Assembly: GCF_016863655.1 (NCBI RefSeq)
Contig: NZ_BOPH01000034.1
Location: forward strand, 112,405 to 176,404
Direction of reading: 5' to 3'
DNA length: 64,000 nucleotides
From: Virgisporangium ochraceum
Lineage (GTDB): Bacteria > Actinomycetota > Actinomycetes > Mycobacteriales > Micromonosporaceae
Part shown: positions 55,800 to 64,000 of the stretch, one piece after another
Position numbering within the stretch: the first letter of the stretch is position 1
Layout of the letters: each line of letters opens with the position of its first letter
Program-made: the position numbers and the translations under genes
The notes under the pieces: generated by a model
The model's database searches: none
What the model saw: the letters and a program-made list of their open reading frames with translations, nothing else
What the model was told of the DNA's origin: nothing

Positions 55800-57104
55800 A
55801 TGGCGCGAGAGGCATGGTTCGAGGTCGCTCCGTCGGCGGCCCGCCTGACGGGCTCGATGCGCGACATCGGCTACGACTTCCCGACCGCGGTGGCTGACAT
55901 CGTCGACAACAGCATCGCCGCCGGCGCCACACGGGTGGACGTCATGGTCGAGTTCGACGGCGCCGATTCACGGGTGTTCATCACCGACGACGGCTCCGGG
56001 ATGTCGCCGGGCGCGTTGCTGGAGGCGCTCCGGCTGGGCAGTCGTCGGAGTTATGCGGGCGGGGAGCTCGGCCGGTACGGGTTGGGTCTGAAAACGGCTT
56101 CGTTGTCGCAATGCCGGTCGCTGACGGTCGTGACGCGCAACAGCCGAGCCGCCGTGCGGACCTGCGCCCGTGCACTCGACCTCGACCTCGTCGAGGAATG
56201 GGACGAGTGGGCGGTCGTCGATCCCGGACCGGATCCGCAGGTGGCCCGGGCCCGGAAATGGCTGGCCGAAGGTCCCGGCACGGTGGTCCTGTGGCGCAAC
56301 CTCGACCGCGTGCTGCCCGAACGTAACCCGGACGGGGGCTGGGCACGCCGACGGTTGGAGGCCCTGGCGACGAAGACGGCCGAGCATCTGGCCATGGTCT
56401 TCCACCGGTTCATCGAGGGGCTGGAGGGCCGTCCGCAGCTGGTGCTGACGGTCAACGGGAACAAGGTCGAGCCGTGGAACCCGTTCGCGCCGCACGAGGC
56501 TGCCCGGACCGAGCTCGCGTCGCACGCGTTCGAGCTGAACATCGGCGAGCGGGCCGGTCATGTGACGCTCCGCAGGTTCGTGCTGCCGTCCCGTGACCGC
56601 TTCTCCGCCCAGGCGGAGTTCGACCGGCTGTCCGGTCCCTTGAACTGGAACCGGCAGCAGGGCCTGTACATCTACCGGGCCGACCGGCTCGTGCAGTGGG
56701 GCGGCTGGGGCGGCATCCGGGGGATCGACGAGCACACGAAGCTCGCCCGTGCGGCTCTGGACTTCGGTACGGATCTCGACGCGGTCTTCAACATCAACGT
56801 GGCCAAGATGAGGGTGACGCTTCCGCCGCAGCTGAGGCACATGCTGGAGACGTCGATCAACGAGCTGTGCGTGTACGCCAACGACGCCTACCGCAAGACG
56901 CCGCGGGGGGCGACAAGGCCGGTGCCGCCGGACCTCGGGGCGCCGGCCGAGCAGCGGGCCGCAACCCATGCCGCTGTGTCGGCGGGCGTCGCGGTGCGGG
57001 CGGCGGCGATGCAGGCGGGGGAGTGGCAGGCGTGGCAGCGAATCGCCGCCGTGCTCCGCGAGACCTCACCCGAGGTCGTCGAGCTTCTGGGCCTCGACAC
57101 CTGA
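55800..57104 (+). CDS. GHKL (MORC/MutL-type) ATPase 1 of the restriction island
   Basis: The 434-residue product has an intact Bergerat ATP site: N box VADIVDNS (Asn 37), G1 ITDDGSGM (about 62-69) and G2 GRYGLGLKTAS (about 88-98), followed by a MutL/MORC-like S5 transducer domain. Such ATPases occur in prokaryotic restriction systems with Z1, DUF4420, Vsr and methyltransferase partners. The ATG at 55800 has GGAGG 5 bases upstream. Its 3' end overlaps the convergent methyltransferase gene by 39 bases. Confidence 0.85.
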   Translation: MAREAWFEVAPSAARLTGSMRDIGYDFPTAVADIVDNSIAAGATRVDVMVEFDGADSRVFITDDGSGMSPGALLEALRLGSRRSYAGGELGRYGLGLKTASLSQCRSLTVVTRNSRAAVRTCARALDLDLVEEWDEWAVVDPGPDPQVARARKWLAEGPGTVVLWRNLDRVLPERNPDGGWARRRLEALATKTAEHLAMVFHRFIEGLEGRPQLVLTVNGNKVEPWNPFAPHEAARTELASHAFELNIGERAGHVTLRRFVLPSRDRFSAQAEFDRLSGPLNWNRQQGLYIYRADRLVQWGGWGGIRGIDEHTKLARAALDFGTDLDAVFNINVAKMRVTLPPQLRHMLETSINELCVYANDAYRKTPRGATRPVPPDLGAPAEQRAATHAAVSAGVAVRAAAMQAGEWQAWQRIAAVLRETSPEVVELLGLDT

Positions 57105-59078
57105 CGGCGGGGTGTAGAGCTGGAAGAGCTCGGGCTCGTGGTCGGCGGCCGGGCACAGGTCCCGTAGCGGGCAGTGGGCGCACTTCGGAGTCTCCGGTGT
57201 GCACAGGCTGTTGGCGAGCTCGATGAGGCCGAGGTGGGCGTGCCGGGCGTTGGCGTCGTCGCCCACCATGCGGGCGACGGCGATCCGGCCGTCGCTGAGC
57301 CGGTTCTTCCTGTCGACGGGTTCGCCGCTGAACCGGGCCGCGACCCGCAGCACGCCCTTCCCCGCGAGGACGGGCTCCTCGGCATCGTCCTCGCCGGCGA
57401 CCGGAACGGCCAGGATCGCCAGGTCGGCCAGGGTCTCGAACAGCCCCGGAAGCGCCCTGAGCCGGTCACCTTCGTCGAGGATCTCCGGTTCACCGGCAAG
57501 CACCGCAGCGAGCTCGAGGATCCGGCTGCCACGGGCCTCCCGCTGGATCCAGCGGGACATCTCGGTGAGCTGGTCCTCGGCCGCGATGGTGTCCTGAGGG
57601 CTCGCCCACATGCGCAACAGGCCCCACAGCGAGCGCACGGTCATCGGCTGGGCGCGGTCGAGCAGGATCTCGGCCTGGATGACCTGCCACCGGGTCTCGG
57701 CCCGCAGCCACGGCACCAGCTGACTGGTTCCGGAGGTGAACCAGTCAGCGACCCGTTCGGCGACCTGGCGGGTCTGGGGTCGGGCTGGTCTGGGTGCGTC
57801 GACCGCCGCACGGACCGCAGTGGCCAAGTGACGGCCGAGCAGCGGCGGCACGGCGTTGCCGATCTGCCGGAAGGCGGCAGACGGGGGGCCGGCGAACCTG
57901 ATCCGGTCCGGGAACGTCTGGAGCCTCGCCGCCTCCCGCACCGTGAGGGTGCGGTTCTGCTTCGGGTGGATGTACCAGTAGCCGTCCTTGGCGATATGCG
58001 CGGTGATCGTCCGTGACGGCCCGTCGGCGTCGAGGCGCTTGTACTTGTCGTCGAAGATGTCGGCCCGGTAGCGACGCATCTCCTCGGGCAGGTCCGAGTA
58101 CCGGGTGGTGGAGTCCATCAGCTCGAACGCCCGCGCGTCATCCTCACGGACCGGCCGCGTGATGTGGTCGAACACCTTGGCCCGGTCGTCGTCGGCGACG
58201 CCCTCGCGCATCGCCTGTTGGAAGGTGGCCCCCGGCTGCGGACCGGCGTAGTCGGCCCAGCCGTACATCCCACCCTCCGGCCGCCAGCCACCCTCGACCT
58301 CGGGCAGGTCGCCGATCGCGTTCATCACGGTGACCTGCACCGGTTCCTCGGGCGGCCAGGTGAACTCGGTCCGGTCGGCGACCGCGACGATGATCAGACG
58401 CTGACGGAACTGGGGCACCCCGTACCGGCGGGTCTCCACCACGCGGGCCTGCACCCCGTACCCGAGTTCCTCCAGCTCGTGGACGATGGTGCGGAAGATG
58501 AACATCTCCTTGTCGAGTGCCATGTCCGGCACGTTCTCCATGAGGACGGTCTGCGGCCGGGCCGCGCGCACCACCTCAAGGAACGACCGCCACAGGTCCC
58601 GGCGCTCGTCGTAGGGGTCCCGCATTCCGTGACGGACCCGGTGGCGGATCATCGACCGGCCGGCCTTCGAGAACGGCTGGCAGGGCGGACCACCGGCGAG
58701 GAGCTCCACTCCGGTCCGGCGGATGAGGTCGGCAACCTCGGCGATCCGGTCCGGATCCCCGAGGTCCCAGTCCACCGTCATCCCACCGTGGTGGTGCCGG
58801 TGCGTCTCGACCGCCTCGTCGTCGTGATCGACACCGAGGACCACCCGGTAGCCGGCCGCTTCCAGGCCCAGGCTCAGGCCACCGGCGCCGCAGAACAGGT
58901 CGGCCGCCAGCCGTGCCCCCTGCTCCCGCAGCGCGGCTGTCCACGCCAGTAGCGCGGCGCTGTCATCACACGCATCGGCGTTCGCAGGGAGTTTCACGAA
59001 CGGACCGCGGACGAGCTTCACCGCGTACCCGCCATGGCCCCGTGGCGTTCTTGGCGGCGGAGGTTCGGCGGCGGTCAT
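57066..59078 (-). CDS. C5-cytosine DNA methyltransferase fused to a HhH-GPD/FeS domain
   Basis: The 670-residue product has a full C5 methyltransferase (about 45-440): motif I ADLFCGAGGLSLG, catalytic PCQPFS (about 129), ENVPD (about 181), QFRQR and the motif X RQIGNAVPP. A DNA glycosylase-like HhH-GPD domain follows (about 470-645), closed by a C-x6-C-x2-C-x5-C iron-sulphur motif (Cys 626, 633, 636 and 642) as in EndoIII/MutY. In that domain the usual Lys and Asp catalytic positions are not evident: the segment aligned with VDTH reads LAGKG (572-575). The ATG at 59078 is used; a GTG at 59099 is possible. It probably protects host DNA in this island. Confidence 0.85.
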   Translation of the reverse strand: MTAAEPPPPRTPRGHGGYAVKLVRGPFVKLPANADACDDSAALLAWTAALREQGARLAADLFCGAGGLSLGLEAAGYRVVLGVDHDDEAVETHRHHHGGMTVDWDLGDPDRIAEVADLIRRTGVELLAGGPPCQPFSKAGRSMIRHRVRHGMRDPYDERRDLWRSFLEVVRAARPQTVLMENVPDMALDKEMFIFRTIVHELEELGYGVQARVVETRRYGVPQFRQRLIIVAVADRTEFTWPPEEPVQVTVMNAIGDLPEVEGGWRPEGGMYGWADYAGPQPGATFQQAMREGVADDDRAKVFDHITRPVREDDARAFELMDSTTRYSDLPEEMRRYRADIFDDKYKRLDADGPSRTITAHIAKDGYWYIHPKQNRTLTVREAARLQTFPDRIRFAGPPSAAFRQIGNAVPPLLGRHLATAVRAAVDAPRPARPQTRQVAERVADWFTSGTSQLVPWLRAETRWQVIQAEILLDRAQPMTVRSLWGLLRMWASPQDTIAAEDQLTEMSRWIQREARGSRILELAAVLAGEPEILDEGDRLRALPGLFETLADLAILAVPVAGEDDAEEPVLAGKGVLRVAARFSGEPVDRKNRLSDGRIAVARMVGDDANARHAHLGLIELANSLCTPETPKCAHCPLRDLCPAADHEPELFQLYTPPSGVEAQKLDDLG

Positions 59079-59471
59079 GACCGGCCACGTTACCGACACC
59101 CGGCAGGCGCTGGACGGCTGGCTCGCCCATGTCCACCCGCTGTCCCGTCATCCGTCCGGCAGAGGCGGGTGGTCGTACACAATGGCCACAGCCCATGCCG
59201 GCCGTCCGAGTCGCCGGTGACCAGTGTGCATTCAGGTGATCGTCCGGTAGTGCCCCCGCCGCTCGGATGACCCGCGGCGACGGACAGGCATCGCTGTGCG
59301 GCGAAGGTGTCGACTTGATCCGCAACCTGCTCGGCGCCGTTGACGGAGCGTGATCCGCTGCCGCGTCGCCCTATACTCTCGGGGACCTAACGGACACTCT
59401 GTGGGTCTGTCCGACGCCCGAATTAGTGCACAGCGGAATCCGATGACGTTTCATCCCACCGGATTGGAACC
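59079..59471. promoter_or_regulatory. Divergent promoter region of the restriction island
   Basis: About 390 bases between the methyltransferase (minus) and ATPase 2 (plus) starts. A -10-like TATACT lies at 59372-59377 in the plus direction. A TTGACG at 59340-59345 is 26 bases from it, too far for a normal pair, so the promoter is not certain. No gene is visible. Methyltransferase and restriction genes are thus transcribed from a shared control region, which could let the methylase be expressed first. Confidence 0.45.
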
Positions 59472-60962
59472 GTGGTGAATCACGACGTAACACCTGGCTA
59501 CGACATCGCCAGCCCGGATCCCGCTGGCACGGTGGCGTCGTTGCGGTCGCTCGGCTACAGCCTGGAGGCTGCGGTGGCCGACCTTGTCGACAACAGCGTG
59601 TCGGCTGGGGCGCGGCGGGTGGACGTGGTGTTCAGCTGGGACGGCCGCGACTCATGGGTCGCGGTCGTCGACGACGGCCGGGGCATGGACCGCGACGAGC
59701 TGGTGACGGCCATGAGAGTCGCGGCGCGTGGTCCGTCGACGGACCGGACTGTGCACGATCTCGGGCGATTCGGGATGGGCCTGAAGACCGCGTCGTTCTC
59801 GCAGGCGGGGCGGTTGACCGTGTCGAGCCGGCCGGCGGGTGGCGCCATCACCGTACGGACGTGGGACCTGAACGTCGTCGCTGAAACGGGGGAGTGGCGT
59901 CTGCTGCACGGCGCGGACGCAGGAACGCGGGAGGTACTCGGCCGACTCGAAGACGGCTCGGAGTCCGGGACGGTCGTGCTCTGGAGGAGCCTGCACCGGT
60001 TCGATCTCGACGGTGTCGTTGTGGACGATGCCGTGGTCCAGCGGCAGTTCTATGTGGAGATGGGCCGGGTCGAGGCCCACCTGGCGATGGTCTTCGGTCG
60101 GTTCCTGTCCGGTCGCGGGCGCCTGGAATTGACGGTAAACGGGACCTCGCTGACCGGGTGGGACCCGTTCCTCCGTACCCACCCGGGAGTGCAGCGGCTT
60201 CCAGCGGAGGAGATCCCGGTCGGCAGCCACTCGGTGCGGATCGAGCCGTACGTCCTTCCACATCCGAAGCGGTTGGAGAAGGACGCCGACCAGGCGGCAG
60301 GGCCTGCGGGTTGGCTGGACCAGCAGGGCTTCTACGTGTATCGCCGCGACCGGCTGATACTCGCGGGCGACTGGCTCGGCATCCGTACGTTCCGGCGGGA
60401 TGAGCGCTACAACCTGGCTCGGATCGCCGTCGATGTGCCTGCGGAGGCTGACTCCGACTGGGCGATTGACGTCCGGAAGTCGGCCGCTGTTCCTCCGGTG
60501 GGCGTCCGCCGTCATCTGCAACGCATCGGGCAGCGGACCCGCACTCTGGCGGCCGAAGTGCTCAGCCACCGGGGCCGCATCAACGCACGTGCTCACGGTG
60601 CCGAGTTCGTCTATGCCTGGCGTGTCGACAAGACCGACGGTCGGATCCGGTGCCGCATCAACCGCGAACACCCGCTGGTGCGCGAGGTTCTGCGCGGTGG
60701 ACCCGACGGCGCGGTGGACGCCCGTGCGCTGGTCCGGCTGCTGGAGGAGACGGTACCGGTCGCCGCCCTGCGAATCATGCACGACGTCGATACGGCAGAC
60801 GATCCGGAGCCCTTTCTCGGTGCCGCTCCCCAGGAGGTCACAGCGGTGGCTGAGCGCATCTACGCGTCCCTTGTGCATCAGGGCCGCACGCCTCACGAAG
60901 CCAAACAGCGGCTCGCCGTCATGTCGCCGTTCGACCAGCTTGACGGGTTCTGGCGGGCGTGA
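59472..60962 (+). CDS. GHKL (MORC/MutL-type) ATPase 2 of the restriction island
   Basis: The 496-residue product has an intact Bergerat site: VADLVDNS (Asn 41), VVDDGRGM and GRFGMGLKTAS. It is homologous to ATPase 1 in fold and motif order but clearly diverged and with a longer C-terminal part (about 330-496). Two adjacent GTG codons (59472 and 59475) could start it; the first is used. It is followed after 37 bases by the Z1 gene, so the two are likely one transcript. Confidence 0.84.
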   Translation: MVNHDVTPGYDIASPDPAGTVASLRSLGYSLEAAVADLVDNSVSAGARRVDVVFSWDGRDSWVAVVDDGRGMDRDELVTAMRVAARGPSTDRTVHDLGRFGMGLKTASFSQAGRLTVSSRPAGGAITVRTWDLNVVAETGEWRLLHGADAGTREVLGRLEDGSESGTVVLWRSLHRFDLDGVVVDDAVVQRQFYVEMGRVEAHLAMVFGRFLSGRGRLELTVNGTSLTGWDPFLRTHPGVQRLPAEEIPVGSHSVRIEPYVLPHPKRLEKDADQAAGPAGWLDQQGFYVYRRDRLILAGDWLGIRTFRRDERYNLARIAVDVPAEADSDWAIDVRKSAAVPPVGVRRHLQRIGQRTRTLAAEVLSHRGRINARAHGAEFVYAWRVDKTDGRIRCRINREHPLVREVLRGGPDGAVDARALVRLLEETVPVAALRIMHDVDTADDPEPFLGAAPQEVTAVAERIYASLVHQGRTPHEAKQRLAVMSPFDQLDGFWRA

Positions 60963-60999
60963 CCGCGCCGATGCCCGGCAGACCGATGCGGGAGGAACC

Positions 61000-63801
61000 A
61001 TGACCACACCACCGGTGGAGCCGGATGAGGCGATGCAGCAGGCCATCAGGCTTGTCCTCGCGGCGCTTCCGACCGACCGCCAGGCCACACCGGCCGAGGT
61101 CGACTCCGCAGTTGACCTGGTCATCGCGATGCAACAGCTCCGCAAGACTCCAATCGACGGGACCGTGCTGCGTAAGGAGATTGAAGCGCGCGTGGCCGTC
61201 TGGCAGGACGACTCGGTTGGCCTGTACGACGACGCCGACCACATCGAGTGGCTCGCCGACGCACGCGCCGAGCGGTCGTGGGAGTTCTGGGACCGCTACC
61301 GTCGCTACCTGGAGGATGTGCGTACCCTGCCGCCCCTGGTCGTGCGGAGGCTGGACCAGAGTACCGACCGGATCCTGCGCCGGATCGAGGATCCCAAGCG
61401 GCCTGGCCGTTGGCGGCGCACGGGGCTCGTGGTCGGGCAGGTTCAGTCCGGGAAGACCGGCAACTACATCGGGCTCGCATGCAAGGCGGCCGACGCCGGC
61501 TACAAACTGATCGTCATCCTGGCGGGCATCCACAACAGCCTGCGCAGCCAGACCCAGCTGCGGGTGGACGAGGGCCTGCTGGGCTTCGACACCCAGTACC
61601 AGCTCCGGTCCGACGAGGAGAAGCGGAACTCGCGCATCGGGGTGGGCGCCATGAGCGGCGCACGTCGGTTGAAGGTCGCTTCGCTCACCACCAGTGCTGA
61701 GACAGGTGACTTCCAGCGCAAGGTCGCGCTTCACACCGGTCTACCAATCGGTGACTATCCCGTTGTGCTCGTGATCAAGAAACACCACAGCATCCTCGAG
61801 TACGTCCGGAAATGGGTCGTCGAGGTGGAGGGCCAAGAGGACGCGGACGGCGGCCCACCGAAAGTCCGGGACGTCCCTCTGCTGGTGATCGACGACGAAG
61901 CGGACCATGCCTCCATTGACGTCAGTCGCGATGCGGACAGCGACCCGTCGGCGATCAACCGAGGAATCCGGAACCTACTGGCGGCCTTCGACAAGGCCGC
62001 CTATGTCGGTTACACGGCAACGCCGTTCGCCAACATCTACATCAACCCCGACGCCGACCACGACAAGTACGGCATCGACCTGTTCCCGAGCAGTTTCATC
62101 GAGAACCTGCCAGCCCCGTCGAACTACTTCGGCCCGGAGCGGGTCTTCGGACTGCGGGCGGACGATCCCGATGACACCTCCATCGACGCGCGCCCGGTCT
62201 TCAGACCCGTCGACGACTCCACGACGTGGATGCCGAAGCATAAAAAGGACTGGGTTCCCCCGGACCAGCTCCCGGGATCGTTGCAGGAGGCCGTCGACGC
62301 GTTCGTCCTGACCTGCGCCGCCCGGCGTGCGCGTGGGCAGGTCCGCGAGCACAACTCGATGCTCATCCACGTCACCCGCTTCACCGACGTACAGAAGATC
62401 GTTCGCGACCAGGTCCACGAGCATCTCTCACTGTCGCGTGACCGGCTGCGCGACTCGCGCACCGACCAGTCGCGACGTCTCCTGGCCCGCATGGAGGAGC
62501 TCTGGAAGAGGGACTTCGTCCCCACCACTGACGCCTTTACGGCCGATGAGGCTCCGCGGCTGTCGTGGGAGCAGGTGGCCGCGGAGATCCCGGCCGCCAT
62601 CCGGCGCATCGAGGTCAATGCCATCAACGGCACCTCCAAAGATGCCCTGGCGTACTACGAGAACCGCCGGACGGGGCTGAACGTCATCGCGATCGGTGGA
62701 GACAAACTCTCCCGTGGCCTGACGCTGGAAGGACTCAGCGTCAGCTACTACCTGCGGACCTCCAACACCTACGACACCCTCTTGCAGATGGGCCGATGGT
62801 TCGGGTTCCGGCCCGGCTACGAGGACCTCTGCCGCCTCTACACAACGGTCGACCTGCGGGACGCCTATGCCGAGATCACCGCGGCCGACAACGAGCTGCG
62901 CCGCGACTTCGAAGAGATGGCGATAGTCGATCAGACCCCGGAGACCTTCGGCCTCCGGGTGCGGTCGTCGTCCCTGGGCCTGGCGGTGACCGCAGCCAAC
63001 AAGATGCGGCGGGGCGAGAAGGTCCGGATCAGCTACTCCGGCGAGATCCCCGAGACTACGGCCTTCAGCCTGCGGGAGAGCGCCGTCCGGCAGAACTTCG
63101 CCAACCTTGAACGGTTCGTCACCAGGCTCGACCAGATCGGAACGGGTACCGAGGACAAGGGCAGCGTCGTCTGGACGAACGTGAGCCCCACGGACGTCAT
63201 CGAGGGCTTTCTCGACGGGTACGCCCCCGAGCGCGGCTCCTACCGGGTGCGGCCGGTGTTCCTCTCCGGGTACATCAAGCAGTGCGCGGCCAAGGGCGAA
63301 CTGTCGCGATGGACCGTGCGCCTGGTCGGGGTATCCAACGCTCCGCCGCGCAAGATCGGTACCAGGGAGGTAGGCCTGGTGAAACGCGCAGCCAAGGAGG
63401 ACGGCAAGCTCGTCGAACGGTACGCGATCCGGCGGGTGCTCAGTCCCGCTGACGAGACCACCGACCTGACCGACGAGCAGAAAGCGGCCGCCCTGCCGGC
63501 GACGATCAAGGCATCCCAGGCCGCCGCAGCGCGAAAGAACCGGACCCCGGTCGTGCCCACGCTCCCCACCGGCCGACCGCTCCGTGAGGCGCGCAGGCCC
63601 GACCAGCCGCTCCTGCTGATCTACCCGCTGAACCATCCGGACAAGAGCACATGTCCCGACAAGTCGCCGATCGTCGGGTTCGCGATCAGCTTCCCGGTGT
63701 CGAATCATCCGACCGAGACCGAGTACGTCGTGAACACGGTGTGGCTCAAGCGCGAACTGGACGACCTGTTCGACTCCGACGAACCGGATCCGGAACCGTG
63801 A
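61000..63801 (+). CDS. Z1-domain SF2 helicase-like ATPase
   Basis: The 933-residue product has a P-loop VGQVQSGKTGN (about 147-157) and a Walker B LLVIDDEADHAS (about 296-307). The helicase late motifs SRGLTLEGLS and LLQMGRWFGFR (about 570-606) fit the Z1 family. Z1 proteins are the motor and target-sensing component of MORC-type restriction islands. The ATG at 61000 has GGGAGGA 4 bases upstream. The open frame upstream of it overlaps the ATPase 2 gene and is noise. The stop overlaps the next gene by 4 bases. Confidence 0.88.
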   Translation: MTTPPVEPDEAMQQAIRLVLAALPTDRQATPAEVDSAVDLVIAMQQLRKTPIDGTVLRKEIEARVAVWQDDSVGLYDDADHIEWLADARAERSWEFWDRYRRYLEDVRTLPPLVVRRLDQSTDRILRRIEDPKRPGRWRRTGLVVGQVQSGKTGNYIGLACKAADAGYKLIVILAGIHNSLRSQTQLRVDEGLLGFDTQYQLRSDEEKRNSRIGVGAMSGARRLKVASLTTSAETGDFQRKVALHTGLPIGDYPVVLVIKKHHSILEYVRKWVVEVEGQEDADGGPPKVRDVPLLVIDDEADHASIDVSRDADSDPSAINRGIRNLLAAFDKAAYVGYTATPFANIYINPDADHDKYGIDLFPSSFIENLPAPSNYFGPERVFGLRADDPDDTSIDARPVFRPVDDSTTWMPKHKKDWVPPDQLPGSLQEAVDAFVLTCAARRARGQVREHNSMLIHVTRFTDVQKIVRDQVHEHLSLSRDRLRDSRTDQSRRLLARMEELWKRDFVPTTDAFTADEAPRLSWEQVAAEIPAAIRRIEVNAINGTSKDALAYYENRRTGLNVIAIGGDKLSRGLTLEGLSVSYYLRTSNTYDTLLQMGRWFGFRPGYEDLCRLYTTVDLRDAYAEITAADNELRRDFEEMAIVDQTPETFGLRVRSSSLGLAVTAANKMRRGEKVRISYSGEIPETTAFSLRESAVRQNFANLERFVTRLDQIGTGTEDKGSVVWTNVSPTDVIEGFLDGYAPERGSYRVRPVFLSGYIKQCAAKGELSRWTVRLVGVSNAPPRKIGTREVGLVKRAAKEDGKLVERYAIRRVLSPADETTDLTDEQKAAALPATIKASQAAAARKNRTPVVPTLPTGRPLREARRPDQPLLLIYPLNHPDKSTCPDKSPIVGFAISFPVSNHPTETEYVVNTVWLKRELDDLFDSDEPDPEP

Positions 63802-64000
63802 CCACGCTCGACACCATCACCGAAGCCAGGTGGACGATGCTGGCCGCCGAGCCGCACATCGGCGGGATGGTCTCCCTACGTGTGTATCCGCGGTCGGGGC
63901 AGGACATCTTCATCGCGGTACGGCACCCGTCCGGCGAACGAATGCTCGCCGTCCGAGTGCCGACGGCCGCCGCCGAAGCTGCCATCCGTCGGCTCGGTCG
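63798..64000 (+). CDS. Probable DUF4420 (PD-(D/E)XK) protein, truncated at window edge
   Basis: Only the first 67 residues are visible (VTTLDTITEARWTMLAAEPH..., including DIFIAVRHPSGERML). The GTG start overlaps the Z1 stop by 4 bases (GTGA). In MORC-type islands the gene following Z1 is usually a DUF4420 PD-(D/E)XK nuclease, and the visible N-terminus is compatible with that. The nuclease motif itself lies beyond the edge, so the call depends on context. Confidence 0.6.
   Translation, partial: MTTLDTITEARWTMLAAEPHIGGMVSLRVYPRSGQDIFIAVRHPSGERMLAVRVPTAAAEAAIRRLG

Noticed and set aside
59340..59377. A TTGACG/TATACT promoter pair before GHKL ATPase 2
   Set aside because: The spacing is 26 bases, too long for a standard promoter. 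Only the TATACT was kept as a weak candidate.
1..64000. CRISPR arrays, tRNA or rRNA genes, insertion sequences
   Set aside because: I found no evenly spaced direct repeats, cloverleaf-like sequences, rRNA signatures or transposase frames.

Overview
The window is high-GC actinomycete DNA, probably from the Micromonosporaceae or a close relative. This is inferred from strong GC-ending codon bias, many GTG starts, a SCO6880-type conjugation cluster, an actinobacterial Tad cluster, a DUF5753-type XRE regulator and a SARP/AfsR regulator. I saw no rRNA or tRNA genes, no CRISPR array, no insertion sequence and no integrase. Much of it is accessory DNA.

Region 1 (1-5180, minus strand, visibly less GC-rich) starts with a truncated caspase-fold protease directly behind an EACC1-family protein. 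It continues with a small two-helix protein that overlaps an HExxH metalloprotease gene, and a three-helix membrane protein. It resembles a protease-based conflict or immunity locus.

Region 2 (5181-20149) is a conjugation-like cluster. On the minus strand it encodes a pilin-like small protein, VirB8-like, VirB6-like and SCO6880 proteins, a relaxase-like protein, a VirB4-like ATPase, a VirD4-like coupling ATPase, a TOPRIM primase fused to a PP2C-like domain, and two helical proteins. Divergently on the plus strand are a lytic transglycosylase/M23 peptidase and a second relaxase-like protein. Both relaxase-like proteins keep the actinobacterial relaxase framework but lack the HxH metal site. 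The divergent control region carries repeated CCGTTG/CAACGG elements.

Region 3 (20178-31989) holds an orphan solute-binding protein and a 3169-residue secreted RHS/YD-repeat protein. The RHS protein has a ricin-type lectin set inside a LamG domain and ends in a DNA/RNA nuclease-like tip. A convergent SMI1/KNR4 (SUKH) gene follows.

Region 4 (31990-43186) is a Tad pilus operon: prepilin peptidase, lipoprotein, secreted protein, CpaB, TadZ/CpaE, TadA/CpaF, TadB, TadC, pilin, three TadE/TadG-like pseudopilins and a LysM-BTAD membrane protein.

Region 5 (43232-54556) contains regulators and small proteins: a DUF5753 XRE regulator, two small hypotheticals, a GNAT, an XRE-TPR regulator, a HAD hydrolase, a 46-residue exported peptide gene followed by an S9 peptidase, two genes of visibly different composition (a Nudix-like membrane protein and a zinc-ribbon membrane protein) and a SARP-NB-ARC-TPR regulator.

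Region 6 (54984 to the right edge) is a MORC/MutL-type ATPase restriction-modification island. It encodes a small protein, a Vsr-family nuclease, a GHKL ATPase, a convergent C5-cytosine methyltransferase fused to a HhH-GPD/FeS domain, a second GHKL ATPase, a Z1 helicase-like ATPase and the start of a probable DUF4420 PD-(D/E)XK protein. The pairing of two distinct GHKL ATPases and the methyltransferase-glycosylase fusion are the most unusual points in the window.
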